A stretch of 64,000 nucleotides of DNA from Narthecium ossifragum (Eukaryota; Streptophyta; Magnoliopsida; Dioscoreales; Nartheciaceae), in the NCBI GenBank assembly GCA_963920575.1, contig OY986967.1:3145869-3209868 (forward strand), written 5' to 3'. The position numbers and the translations under genes were made by a program. The notes under the pieces are model-generated. The model was not told the origin of the DNA. It ran no database searches and saw only the letters and a program-made list of their open reading frames with translations. Below, piece after piece: positions 19,333 to 30,332 of this stretch; within the stretch, counting starts at the first letter, position 1, and each line of letters opens with the position of its first letter.

Positions 19333-21495
19333 TTAAGCTTCCTCATTAAAAGCTGCGAGTTGCAAGAGATTCGTCTCCTCCTCCGGCGAAGGTTTCACCA
19401 ACTCCGGCGGCAGCAAAACATCCGTTGGGTTGGCGTTAGGCACCAGAAAAATCAGCCCGAGCGTCGCAATTCGCAATGTATTCCTAATGAGAATCGCCAG
19501 CCACAAGTTGTCAAAGTCATTCCTGGTGACATGAAGAGCATGAAGGACTAGTCCCCCTCCGGTCTTGGACAACAGCGCACCGAGGCTGTCGATGCACATG
19601 AGCAGTGCAAAGAAAGTCCCCTCGATGCCGTCAGGGCACATCTTCGTGCTGAGCACCATCATCGGCATCCAACGAATGCGGGTTATGATCCGAGAGCAGC
19701 ACTCTTCGAAGACCACAAAAACGAAGTCAGGGATGTGAAGTTTCAGGTTCCATCGGAGGACGAATAGGAGGTCAAGCATGCCGGAGACGCCGTAGAGGAG
19801 TTGTGCATACAACATTAGGCTTCTGAAAGTGTACTTCTTGAAAAGCTTGTGGTAGATGACGACCCCTACAATGTTAGCCATTGATCCAACTGCGTATATT
19901 ATCCCTACAAGCTCCTGCAATAACAGAGTAATTCATTGGCATATACACTTTGAACCATATGAAACAAATTCAAATTTTTCCGACAACTCCCGGACATGCC
20001 TTCTGCACTGATAACTCATCAAATTCTCTGTAAAAAGTTTTTAAAAAAAGGAGTTCGAATCTAACTTAAATTTGTGACAATTGGTGATCATTGATCACAT
20101 ACTTTTAAGAGTACGATATGAATATGAATTAGGAATTTGGAGATGAGATAGATGAACACCTTGGAAAATGCTGGACCCGCTTTATGATCAGTGAACCAGT
20201 AAAACTGCCCTTCAGCTGTACTGATACTGAGGGCCATGGACATAAACATGTAAAAAGATGGCTTCCATACTTGGGGAAACTGTATCGTCTTCGCCATTAC
20301 TCTCACCGTTACTCCTACCTTCTCCAATACCTAGAAACATAAGCACATCTTGTGTTTCTTAACAAGGTATAGCAACTATCAAAATTCATCCTGAGTCTTT
20401 TTTGTAACCCAGCCTTGGGGCTTAACCTATCAAAAAAAATAAAATCAAAATTCACCCTAACAGAAAGAAACAGGACTACAAGCAATCCAACTCACCTTTC
20501 TAGATCTCTTCTCTGATGTCTGACTAATTCTCAGCTCATAGATCACGAACCCAAGCACCACCAGGATCACCGCCGGGATGGCAATCAGCCCCAGAGCCAC
20601 CTGCAACATGATCACCATTTGAGATCCTAAAATCCAATATATATGCAATGGATCAAATTAGTTGCAGTGTTCGCCATTGCCGACCTGAGGTCCGAGAAGG
20701 CGGACGAAGACGCCGCTGATGGAGTAGCCGACCAAGGCGCCGAAGGAGGACACCAAGCCGCAGAGGCTCTGCATGTCGGGCGCCAGCTGCGGCTTCTCTT
20801 TGCTGTTCCTGGCGATACATGCGTCAATTGTCACGTCGGCGATCGCGATGTGGCCTGTCATTACGATGAGGCAGAGCAGCGCCAGCCCAACCGGCAAATT
20901 GTACGCCGCCACGGTGATCGAAGCCGATATTCCCAAAATGCCTACTCAAAGTCGCTCTTAATTATAGTCAAATCCTGCCAACCTCATAGATCTCAGCTAT
21001 CCATCAGCTCTTATGGTGGTATTAGTATAACATACCGGCGATTATGAAGTATGGCCGGCGGTGATAGCCGCGGACGGGAACGACGTCGGTGAGGATCCCC
21101 CAGAGGGGCTTCATGACCAAGGGGATGGAATAGAGACCTATGAACATTTGAACCTCCGCCGGCTGGACCTTCTGAACGTCCTTCCAGTAGTAGTCTGAGA
21201 CCACCCTCAAGAAAGCTCCGGAGAAGCCCTGGCTGAGGCCATAGACGATGACCACCCCCAACACGAAGGTCCCGTTGAGCTCTCCGCAGAGCATCCGAAT
21301 CCAGAGAAATGGCTCGCATAGGATGCCGGAGAGGTTAATGCCGGCGCGGCCACCACCCATTTGCTCTGGCTCGACTACTGGCAACATTGGCTCGCCGTTA
21401 ACGCCGGCGCCGCCACAATCCCCCTGCTCACGAGGCTCGACTACTGGCAACATTGGCTCGCCGATGAGCTCTCGGCTCTCCTTCGAGGGGTCCAT
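19333..21495 (-). CDS. Folate-biopterin transporter FBT-2 (BT1/MFS family), five exons, complete
   Basis: Exons (minus): 21495-21036, 20941-20685, 20600-20496, 20330-20160 and 19914-19333, all with GT-AG borders, giving 524 aa. Family markers are YYWKDVQKVQP (about 102-112), MKPLWGILTDVVPV (about 128-141) then RRPYF, IADVTIDACIARNS in exon 2, and MPDGIEGTF-like CPDGIEGTFFAL in exon 5. Twelve hydrophobic spans are expected and many are visible. FBTs are membrane carriers for folates or pterins; the real substrate and membrane are not shown here, and no clear plastid transit peptide is seen. The N-terminus holds a repeat of GEPMLPVVEP (residues 12-21 and 34-43) from a 66-bp tandem duplication absent from FBT-3. 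An in-frame ATG at 21516 could add seven residues; FBT-1 has its counterpart but FBT-3 does not. No breaks are seen. Confidence 0.88.
20397..20447 (+). mobile_element. LINE/SINE 3'-tail-like insertion in FBT-2 intron 3
   Basis: 'gtaacccagccttggggcttaacctatc' followed by an A-rich tail resembles the 3' end of the LINE at 18890-18984 and is missing from the corresponding FBT-3 intron. It lies 49 bp from the exon 3 donor. Confidence 0.5.
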
Positions 21496-21516
21496 CTCTT
21501 GCGAGGGGAGCGTCAT

Positions 21517-22090
21517 GACTATGGCCTTTTGACTTGGTGGGTGACTTTGACTTCAACAAGAGTATAGATCCAGCCATGTGGTGGAGAAGAGGTTGGCATG
21601 CGCTTGCCGAGGTATATTATGAATCTGGATCCAAAGCCAATGGCTTGTGGACCTTTATAATATGAATCTGGGTGTTTTTTATTGACAAATCGTTGGCTCT
21701 AGCGTGACAGCAGGATGAATATTTGGGGAGTTGTTGTATATATATTGACATTAATCAAAGACAAATAGTAAAGAAGGTTGAGAGACCTAGACGCACGAGC
21801 CAACCGCGTGGGGCAGTGGAACAGCATCTATGGCTGTGTCAGCAAGGCGCGTGGAATAGTGGCAATGTGAAGTATATTGGTTAGCAGTAACTTATGAATC
21901 CAGCTATTATAGCATTTGTTAAGGAATGTGAGGAGGATGAGAAGAAAACAAGGGACTATCCTAAGGTACATCAGAGACGACAGAGATAGAGATCATGTTT
22001 CCAAACTGCAGGCTCATGTTACCATCTCCAGCCAGAGAACATAGGAATTTGACTCATGTGTTTCATATTTATTTGCTATTTGTACATTTA
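21517..22090 (-). promoter_or_regulatory. Upstream region of FBT-2, conserved among the FBT copies
   Basis: On the minus strand 'caatatatatac' (about 21744-21757) is a candidate TATA box about 250 bp before the ATG, at the same place as in FBT-1. A second TATA-like 'ttataaagg' lies near 21651-21660. Blocks at 21770-22050 (agaaggttgagagacct, gcgtggggcagtg, gtgaagtatattggttagc, aagagatcatgtttccaaact-type) recur at 42525-42800 upstream of FBT-3. The conservation shows that the duplicated unit included at least 550 bp of upstream DNA. No intact ORF is found in it. Confidence 0.5.
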
Positions 22091-23245
22091 CAGGTTTACA
22101 ACCATAGATAAAATTTTACAAGGAGGAGTGAAATGACGTCCATCCAGCGTGGTAGCACCACCTGCTTCGCCTCACCTTCCGCCTCCTCAGCCACCGCTGG
22201 CCCCCTCACCAGCCCTCTTTCGCTGCCGCCGACCGCCGATCGCTACCGTCTTCTCTATGATATGACCATTTTGACCACTTCTGATGATGATCCTGTTCCA
22301 AGGGCGGACCCAGGATTTGAAGTTCATCTGGCTAATAGTTTATTAAAATTTTATCATCAAAAGCTCAACCTAGTATGTGCTTATATAAAAAGGAACAACA
22401 TAAATTGGAAGACTCGGCCATTTTGGCTCAACTAATTAAACTTAAAAAAATATAAATGGAAAGAATAATACCTCGTATTAGATATTATTTAGGAAGTACT
22501 CACGTTGTATTGAAAGAATAATAATCCTTGAAAAAAATTATTCTGCTAAGCTTAAGCTATTAAACGAAAGTTAAATCCTAACAAAGTATTACATATTATA
22601 TGATATTTATGAAGAACCCATCTCCCAATTTGGATGCAATAGATCTTTTGAACCATTAAAAAAGACCATCGAAGACGTCATCATTGGTTTGATTGAATAA
22701 TTCAAAGGTGAAGGGGAAGGGTATTAGGCCAAGAAGGGGTTCAATTCGATAAAATAGACTTTTTATGGAACCACCGGATATCGCGATAGGCAAATTGGGG
22801 TTTAATTGAATTATTCGAAGGCCAAGAGGGAGAGAAGGGTATTATGCGTTAATGCGTAATTCTGTGTACATAGAATAGAATTGATTATGGACTGGATTAT
22901 TGGATTAGACTGATGGGCCGGGATATTGGGCTGATTGAGTTCTAGATGGGCTGAGGCTAAACCACTCATAGCATGGTTGGTCGAATTCGGGAAAAAAAAG
23001 CGATTTAATTAGTAAACCTTAATTCCATGATTGCACAAAAAACAAAAGATAAGGAGAATATTGCACTGTAGCTAGGGCCCTCTTTAAGTCACAAGACTCT
23101 CTTGCCTGCATGTGGAGTAAAGGTGGCCCACATAATTTGATTCCATATGTAGCTCAGTGTCAAAAGTCCCTCCCAAATCTTGCGGGGGCTATTCCGGACA
23201 GCCCGGTCTAGCTTACTACTAAATCAGCCCATGTTCTATTCCCAT
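22091..23245. other. Intergenic with small GC-rich patch, no gene recognised
   Basis: A GC-rich open stretch (22133-22260) is followed by 'aagggcggacccaggattt' (22300), a phrase common in plant hAT-type repeats. The rest is AT-rich. I see no supportable gene. Confidence 0.35.
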
Positions 23246-23441
23246 GTACGACGGCTTCGTTGAGAACGCCCTCCTCGCACCTCCCGGTCTTGGCACCACT
23301 CTCGCCTCTCTTCTCCCCATTGTCCACGACCTTTTTCGCTAAATTCCTTGCCTCTAACTTCACCTAAGAGAGCAACAAGAAGCTTCTCCTATCCTACCTC
23401 CTCGCTGATCACCCCCTCACTGGCTCCTCCCTCGCAGGTGA
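23246..23441 (+). other. Unidentified coding-like fragment
   Basis: A plus frame reads MYDGFVENALLAPPGLG, TTLASLLPIVHDLF, and after a shift FLASNFT, then KKLLLSYLLADHPLTGSSLA before a GT. It has the look of an exon (codon bias, donor-like 'caggtgag' at its end) but is broken and I do not know the family. Confidence 0.3.
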
Positions 23442-23790
23442 GAGTCATTGGGGTTTCAGAATTTGGGTTTTCTTTCATTTAACTATTTAACTTGAGGTCC
23501 CAGGAGATTAAATGTTGATCGTCCAATTGAGTAGATGACTAGGTTTTTTTTTTTTTGGCTTAATTGAACCAAACGACCGGATACAAAACACTAAAACATT
23601 ACATATACACAACATGTCACACTCTGTTAAGAATATTGTTAGATTCCTCTTAAAATTGGCAAATTCGTGACAATGTTAGAATTGAAACTAGGCATGAGTT
23701 CGGTTGATTTGCAATGAAGTTGGCTGGATCAAGTGGCATGGAATTGGCTGAAACAGGGCAATGCATTGTAACCTACTAAAGCAACTCACA
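23442..23790. other. Spacer between the unidentified exon and the foldback element
   Basis: AT-rich, no gene seen. 'tttttttttttggcttaattgaacc' at 23547-23571 resembles a reversed retroelement tail. Confidence 0.4.
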
Positions 23791-23800
23791 TATTTCTTAT

Positions 23801-26368
23801 CAATTTTGCTAGAGGCCAGGGCCTTGCAAGGGTCTTGCAAGGGCCTGACCAGGTGTCATCAGCTAGGTAAGCCACGTTATACTCCCCACTATCATATTGT
23901 ATTTACTTTTTTCCCCACTACCTCTTCTTCCCCCCCAAACGTGAGAAGCCAAAAATTGGCGGCCTGTTTTAAAATGCCTCCCCGACCTCTCTCTCTCTCA
24001 TTCTCTCATTCTCTCCCTCTCTCTTCCCACCGCCCCCCTCCCCCGACCTCTCGTCCCTCTCCAACCAACGGCGGCGCCGGCTCTATTTCTTGAATTTGAA
24101 ACTCAAATCCAATCTTCTTCGTCCGAGATCTCTTCTTCGTCCCACGTTCTTCATACCAGAGCGGCAACGGGGCTTCATTTGTTGATTTGAGAGCGTGATA
24201 GGGCTATTGGCATCAACTTCTTCAATCGTAGGAACAAAGGTATGGTGTTTACCACTTTATTTCTTTACAATCGTCCTAGATTATTAAAGGTTAGAGTTTG
24301 AAAACCACTGATTAAGCAGCCAGTAGCCACTTTTTACCTCTCCGTTAATGGCCGGTTAGGTTTTCAAAACTCCATCGTTCTTGATGCGCATAGTGGATAT
24401 TGGTTTTTGGCTTCAAAGCCATTTGTTCGTGGCTTTATTCCTTCGGTATATTCGCCGTGAAGGCCCTCGTGTTGTTGGGCGGGGCTTTGCTTCTTAGGAG
24501 GTTGAGGAAGTCCACGACCAGATGGGACCAAGCCCGGGTGGTTGCCGAAACCCTCTCTGGGGAAAAGGTACTTGGACCATTGATGAATGTTCTACCCTCA
24601 TGACTTTGTTTTATGCTTGAATTTTTTTCACTTTCAACTCTCTTACTTATCTCTTTTATTGTTTGGACTGTGCCTAGTTTTCACGAGAGCAAGCATCCAG
24701 AGATCCTGATAATTATTTCAATTTGAGGTGAGTTGTGTCATCCTTTTGATACCAGTAGTGGATTTTGTCCTTGGTTTGTTGCATCTGTTATCATAAATGG
24801 ATGTTAGAATGTGTAAATATTAGTGGTTTCTAGAGTTTAGTTTGAAATATAGCAGTAATCTTGTACCTGGGACTTGTCATAAGTGCTTTTTTGTTTTCTG
24901 TTGCTGAGCTAAGATCATCGGTGGAACTGCATGAAATTTGGGCACCTTTAATGAGAGAATAAAATTAAGTTGCTCTGTTGCTCATTTGTATTGCGTTCAA
25001 ATATTAAGCCATGGATACAACCTGCACTTTCCCACCCAAGCTTTTGTTGATAGCAAAGAAGAGATAAGAATTATTATCTAGGAATGCTTTGGATTCCAAA
25101 GTTATAGTGAATCAAACGTGAAGTTTTTTGCTTATAGTGGGTTCACAACCCTTGAATTGTGGTTTGAAGTTTAAATCATTAATGCTCATATGATACTTGC
25201 CATCATGATAGAACTAAGTCACCTTGTGTGCTGGCTTTGTTACGTTGTCTGTCTAACGCGCATTCCATTTTGGGCTACAGAATGCTCACTTGTCCTGCGA
25301 CGGAGATGGTTGATGGTTCAAGAGTTTTGTATTTTGAGCAAGTTCGTGTATTTAAATTTGCATTCGACAATATTTATGAGTCCCATTTGTTAAACTGTCT
25401 TTTCTTGTCTTGTCACAGGCATTCTAGAGAACCCCTCAAAAACCCTTCCGGCAAGTATGGTAACCTGCAACTTGTATGCGTCATGTCCTTTTGCTTGCTA
25501 GTTACTCTTGCACCAGGATTTGCATGCTCTTAAGTATTTGACTTATTAAGATCTCTTCCTTTATAAACTATTTCTAACTTTGAATTATGTACTTCGTAAT
25601 GATTGTACTTTTTTTTCTATTATTAGTTTGAGTTATATGTTGCTTGTTGCAACTATTCCCCACGTTTTATCATGCATGTGCTATTAGCTGTAATTATTTC
25701 CAATCTGAACTATCTCTAAATGAAAAATACGAACAACCATAGGTATATTACTGCTGATATCAATCATCCTGAACATGCAGGAAAACTTTTAGGGTTAGTC
25801 ATGTGCAGTTTTGAGTCACAAACAAAAGTATTTAAAGTATGACAATTATTTGAACATCCTGATGATTATGGAGCCCAGGTTATTCTATACTTTATCATCC
25901 ATTTTCTTCTTTCATTTATCTGGTTAGATGAAGTAATTAAACGCATTATAGGATAATATGTTCTATAAGGTATGGAAATGTCATGGGGTTTGGTACATAA
26001 TTCTTTGGCATCTATGAAAGTGAAATTCAGCAATTTCTTGGAGTTTCATGTTATACTTATACCATATACTACTTCCCTTTAATTCCACACAAACATTCAT
26101 AGATGAAATAATACGCCGATTTGCTTTTAGGTAAAGTCATGCATTTGATGAGGAAATAATTGTCAAAATTCCTCTATTGCTGAAGTTGCTGCGTATGATT
26201 CTGACATTCACCTCCTTACTGTGCAGAGATTTTACATGGTTAAGCCTTGTTCCAAAGAGATGAGATGTGATGTTGAGGTCAGAACATTATTTAGTTCATG
26301 GAACAGTGTGGTGATTGCAGTTCCACATTATGCATTCCTTATTTGTATATATTATATGGTGGGAATTT
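23801..26368 (+). repeat. Left arm of the foldback element
   Basis: Matches 33081-30242 in reverse complement. The break is abrupt at 'gtgggaattt' (26359-26368 and 30242-30251). Near the tip the arm has the nested motif GGGCCTTGCAAGGGTCTTGCAAGG-type repeats (23819-23845). Confidence 0.88.
24449..26277 (+). pseudogene. CRL: CRUMPLED LEAF (chromophore lyase-like, CpcT/CpeT family) exons 1-5, left-arm copy
   Basis: Exon 1 (24449-24567) encodes FAVKALVLLGGALLLRRL, then KSTTRWDQARVVAETLSGEK, the membrane anchor and start of plant CRL. Exon 2 (24678-24727) is FSREQASRDPDNYFNL; exon 3 (25281-25341) MLTCPATEMVDGSRVLYFEQ; exon 4 (25419-25454) AF-stop-RTPQKPFRQ; exon 5 (26227-26277) RFYMVKPCSKEMRCDVE. 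All have GT-AG borders. In CRL the exon 4 motif is AFWRTP, so Trp has become TAG (25425-25427). The start codon is gone, and the second half of the protein (CRL about 260 aa) is absent. CRL is a chloroplast outer-envelope protein needed for plastid division and normal growth. Introns are kept, so the copy was made from DNA, not from RNA. Confidence 0.85.
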
Positions 26369-26660
26369 ATATTCTAAGTGTAGTGAATTGTTTTTGTTGG
26401 TTTTGGCTAATTAGTTATCATTTTTTTTTCATGATTGCTATGTCACAGAGGAAGAAAAACATACTGGCTTCTTTTCGCCTCAGGTTGTCAGTAATTTAGC
26501 CTTTGAGACAGTTCACTCCGGTAAGGGTTGAAACTAGACTTTAAATGGATGGCACTGATCATATGCTTTGATACTCTGATTTATTAGACTGCTACATATT
26601 TCTTTGATGTGTACATCATTAATATGATTTTATGGAGGTGTGTGTTGCTTTTTGATTTAG
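26368..26660 (+). other. Spacer start, possible broken exon
   Basis: An acceptor-like 'gtcacag' at 26441-26447 is followed by a frame reading EEEKHTGFFSPQVVSNLAFE. It may be an exon of another captured gene; I cannot name it. Confidence 0.25.
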
Positions 26661-26671
26661 ACCACTTACAG

Positions 26672-26894
26672 GAGGCACAATGATAGTTACATAACAGCTA
26701 ACACAAGGTACTAATGCTTTTTCATCTTACAAGACGTGGATTATATTTTTTTATGGATTATGGTTTTCATCCATGTTAATTTGGAGTAATGTTTTTTCAG
26801 ATATATATTGGAATCAAGGAGCTTTGAATTGTTCTTCAAGTATGTTGAACTGCCAAACATTGATATTGCATCTGATGCTCTTTCTACCTTCAAG
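26672..26894 (+). pseudogene. MO25-like (scaffold protein) exon fragment
   Basis: The piece 26801-26894, flanked by 'ttttttcag' and 'gtcag', reads (R)YILESRSFELFFKYVELP followed by NIDIASDALSTFK. Plant MO25/Hym-like proteins have the matching RYVLES...FF-Y-LPNFDIASDA-TFK block, a helical repeat used to bind STE20-type kinases. The small exon-like piece upstream (26672-26707) may be the previous exon but matches poorly. Only one repeat is present, so it is a captured fragment. It lies outside the inverted arms and so is single-copy in the element. Confidence 0.6.
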
Positions 26895-27359
26895 GTCAGT
26901 TCTCATATCTTGCTTTTCATCTTTGGTCTTTATACAAATTGAGAGTGCCTCTTTATTAGAGTTTAGTTTATATTGAGTTAACAACATTCCCTTTCTTAGA
27001 AGATAATGATGCTCTCAGACATGCTAAACATTCTTGTTATGTGAATGAAACTCCAGTTATCCAAGGATGAAAAGAAATTCTTCATTTTATGAATTTTGTT
27101 TCTAGGGTGCCCACATTCAAGAACACAGTCTATTGACATGAATTTGCTATATACAGTTGATATTGTGATCATGTACATTGTTCTCCCTATGACAGTCCAC
27201 TGATTTAGAAACTCATTTAGGACTTTGAAATTGACAAGGTTGATCTCATTTAGCATATAGTGAACATGTTTTAGCACTTGCGTGGGTTTAAGATTAATGT
27301 ATTTGGTTACTCCTGAATATTATCTTTTACTGTCAAATGGACTTTCCCTTGCATCCCTT

Positions 27360-27410
27360 TTGGATAGTGGATAGTGAATATTCGTGGATAGTGGATAGTG
27401 ACTTTTGAAC
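27360..27410 (+). repeat. Short array of GGATAGTGGATAGTGAATATT
   Basis: Two or three copies of the 20-bp motif that heads each unit of the larger array at 27820-28712. Confidence 0.7.
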
Positions 27411-27819
27411 TACATTGAACTTGCTTGAGATTTCTTACTCCAATATGCTTTATGTCATTGATATAGAAACTGGAAAGTAAATTTTCAACTTAAATATGCC
27501 ATTTGCTTGAAATTTCTTTCATGAATCGCGGTATGTTATTGATATACAAAATGAAAAGTGAATTTTGGACTAAATGACATGTGTTTGTGGTTTCTTTTAT
27601 AGATTGTGCAATCTATGTATGCTTCTTCATTAAGGAGCTGGCAATACATCATCAAAAAAAGCCAAGGCCAATCAGCGAAGAAGATTTCAATCAATTCAAG
27701 GTTGAGATAATTGAAAAGTTTGTATTTCACAAAGTGTACCTTTTTTACATTGAATCAATACAGAGATGTCTTGTATCATGTATTCCTATAGTGGTAGAAT
27801 CAATCTAAGGCAACAGCTA
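27411..27819. other. AT-rich spacer, no gene called
   Basis: A frame near 27600-27720 (HHQKKPRPISEEDFNQFK) is open but matches no family I know. Its right part begins the repeat unit ('ttgaatcaatacagagatg'). Confidence 0.35.
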
Positions 27820-28712
27820 ACAAATCCTGGATAGTGGATAGTGAATATTGATGGATAGTGGATAGTGAATATTCACACATACTTGTAAAATGTATCTGTA
27901 ATAGAGTATCTTTTTCACATTGAATCAATACAGAGACGATATCTTGTATCATGTGAGACCTATAGCGGTAGGATCAATCTAAGGCAACAGCTAACAAATC
28001 CTGGATAGTGGATAGTGAATATTCACACATACTTGCGAAATGTATCTGCAACAGAGTGTCTTTTTCACATTGAATCAATACAGAGATGATGTCTTGTATC
28101 ATGTAAGACCTATAGCGGTAGAATCAATCTAAGGCAACAACTAACAAATCATGTATAGTGGATAGTGAATATTCACACATACTTGGGAAATGTATCTGCA
28201 ACAGAGTGTATCTTTTTCACATTGAATCAATACAGAGATGATGTCTTGTATCATGTAAAACTTATAGCGGTACGATCAATCTAAGGTAACAGCTAACAAA
28301 TCCTGGATAGTGGATAGTGAATATTGATGGATAGTAGATAGTGAATATTCACACATACTTGCGAAATGTATCTGCAACAGAGTGTATCTTTTTCACATTG
28401 AATCAATACATAGATGATGTCTTGTATTATGTAAGACCTATTGCGGTACGATCAATCTAAGACAACAGCTAACAAATCCTGGATAGTGGATAGTGAATAT
28501 TGATGGATAGTGGATAGTGAATATTCACACATAATTGCGAAATGCATCTGCAACAAAGTATACCTTTTTCACATTGAATCAATACAGAAATGATGTCTTG
28601 TATCATGTAAGACCTATAGCATTACGATCAATTTAAGCCAACAGTTAAAAAATCCTGGATAGTGGATAGTGAATATTGATGGATAGTGGATAGTGAATAT
28701 TCATCGATACTT
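27820..28712 (+). repeat. Tandem repeat, about six units of 140-177 bp
   Basis: Each unit runs from one or two copies of 'ggatagtggatagtgaatatt', through 'cacacatacttgcgaaatg', 'tttttcacattgaatcaata', 'atgtcttgtatcatgtaag' and 'cgatcaatctaaggcaacag', to 'ctaacaaatcct'. Unit starts lie near 27853, 28013, 28153, 28329, 28504 and 28681; length varies with one or two copies of the head motif. The head motif also appears, as reverse complement, in the expanded minisatellite of the right arm (32215-32480). It is a local satellite, not a CRISPR: spacers are not unique and repeats are not short and constant. Confidence 0.85.
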
Positions 28713-30241
28713 ACGCACATAAAAAAACTAGGCAACAAAGTCATTCAAAACTTGACAAATTACAAGGAATGATATCTTGTATCATCCAATTCATCCCAAA
28801 ATACAATGAATTCCAAATATGAATACTAATGAAGAAACAAAGTCATTCAAAATTTGACTAATCGCAAAGAATGGTGTCTTGTATCATCCAATTGAAACCA
28901 GAAATACAGAATTGCAAATTTTGATTATAATATTTTTGGAAGTCCTTGCCTTTACAAACAAAATTGTGTGCGGTACTAATTATCGATGATCACACATGAT
29001 AAGGGACAGGAAGAATGTCATTCTCTATCAAACCTCTCACTAGAACAAATTTAGACTAGGAAATTGAACATCAGTGAATACAAAGACTATAGGGCAAATT
29101 CAAGATTGCTTTCTTTGAGTAGCTATCTCTTCACCCATAGCATCACAGCAACCTCAACAGAAAACTTGCTGCAACTTAAAGTGTGCAGCTTCAAATAATG
29201 TAAACTCAACCTGAAGATACCCAAAGATTGCTTAGTCAGTGACAGAAAGCTCACTTCCCATGCTTGAGTGCTTCACCAATCTCAAAATTTCAAAGTTGAA
29301 GCATAAATGAAGAGGAAAAAGCTAATAAATTTTTCATGTCTCTCGAGAGTATAACAGAGAGGTTTTAATGAACAAATTGAGAACCTTTTCAGATGGACAC
29401 GTTCATGGAATGGTGATAAAAGGGAAAAAAACTCACTAAACATTTCATTTTACAGAAATAGTAGAAAGGACAATCATAAAGATCAAAAGCATAGGAAGTT
29501 TAACATATCCTGCGGCGGGGATAGAGTCGACGGCTGCGGCGAGGAGGGAGAGGCGGGGGGAGAGAGACGATGGAGGCGCCGAGGGGGGAACGGCTGCGGC
29601 GAGGGGAGAGAGGCGAGGGCTGCAACGAGGGGAGATGTTATGACTTTTAACCATTAAAATTTCAGCTTAAATACAGAAAATCAATTAAGGCTCGAAGCTG
29701 AGAGTGTATGAGCATTTTTTTACAATCTTGATGTCCTTGTTCTAAATATATACTGCCATCATAAATTCATCGTCCACTAGCTAACAAGACATGTGAATAA
29801 ATTTGACCAGTATGCTCATTATGTTCAAAATATACGATGCAGTATTTTCAATCGCAGGACAAAAGCCAAAGCATAAACAACATAGCAAAGCAAGATATTA
29901 GCCCAGAAGCAAAATGACAAGACCAAAATCTCAATATGCAACCGACCATACCCCAATAACTTCTTCCAACAAAAGGACATCATCCAAGATAAACATAGAT
30001 TTATTGAATAAAGAGAAGTCTTTTAACATTTCAAGCAGTGTCCATAAACCAACTAACACATATAAAAAAATACTATAAGTATTGTTTTTCTTGCATCACT
30101 GAACAATGATCAGCTTATCTTAAAAAGCACGATGCATCATGGATTAATTGCTCTATACAACAAGGAACAAGTATCAGTTTCAAGTTTATTTCCACATATG
30201 ACTTCAACTGAACGCTACAGGTACAGTTCAAACAGAGGCTC
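28713..30241. other. Spacer of the foldback element, no gene
   Basis: AT-rich except for a GC-rich GA/GGCG patch at 29505-29640, which yields a short Pro/Ala/Ser-rich minus frame of simple-sequence origin. Decayed partial copies of 'tcattcaaaacttgac...gatgtcttgtatcatccaat' recur at 28738 and 28840. Confidence 0.45.
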
Positions 30242-30332
30242 AAATTCCCACCATAGAATATATACAAATAAGAAATGCATAATGTGGAACTGCAATCACC
30301 ACACTGTTCCATGAACTAAATAATGTTCTGAC

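Noticed and set aside
20643..21532. Plus-strand open frames across the FBT-2 region (134, 94 and 68 codons)
   Set aside because: Antisense shadows of FBT-2 exons 1 and 2; no motif of their own.
27820..28712. CRISPR-like regular repeats
   Set aside because: Long 140-177 bp units with conserved interiors, in a plant nuclear context; this is an ordinary tandem repeat.
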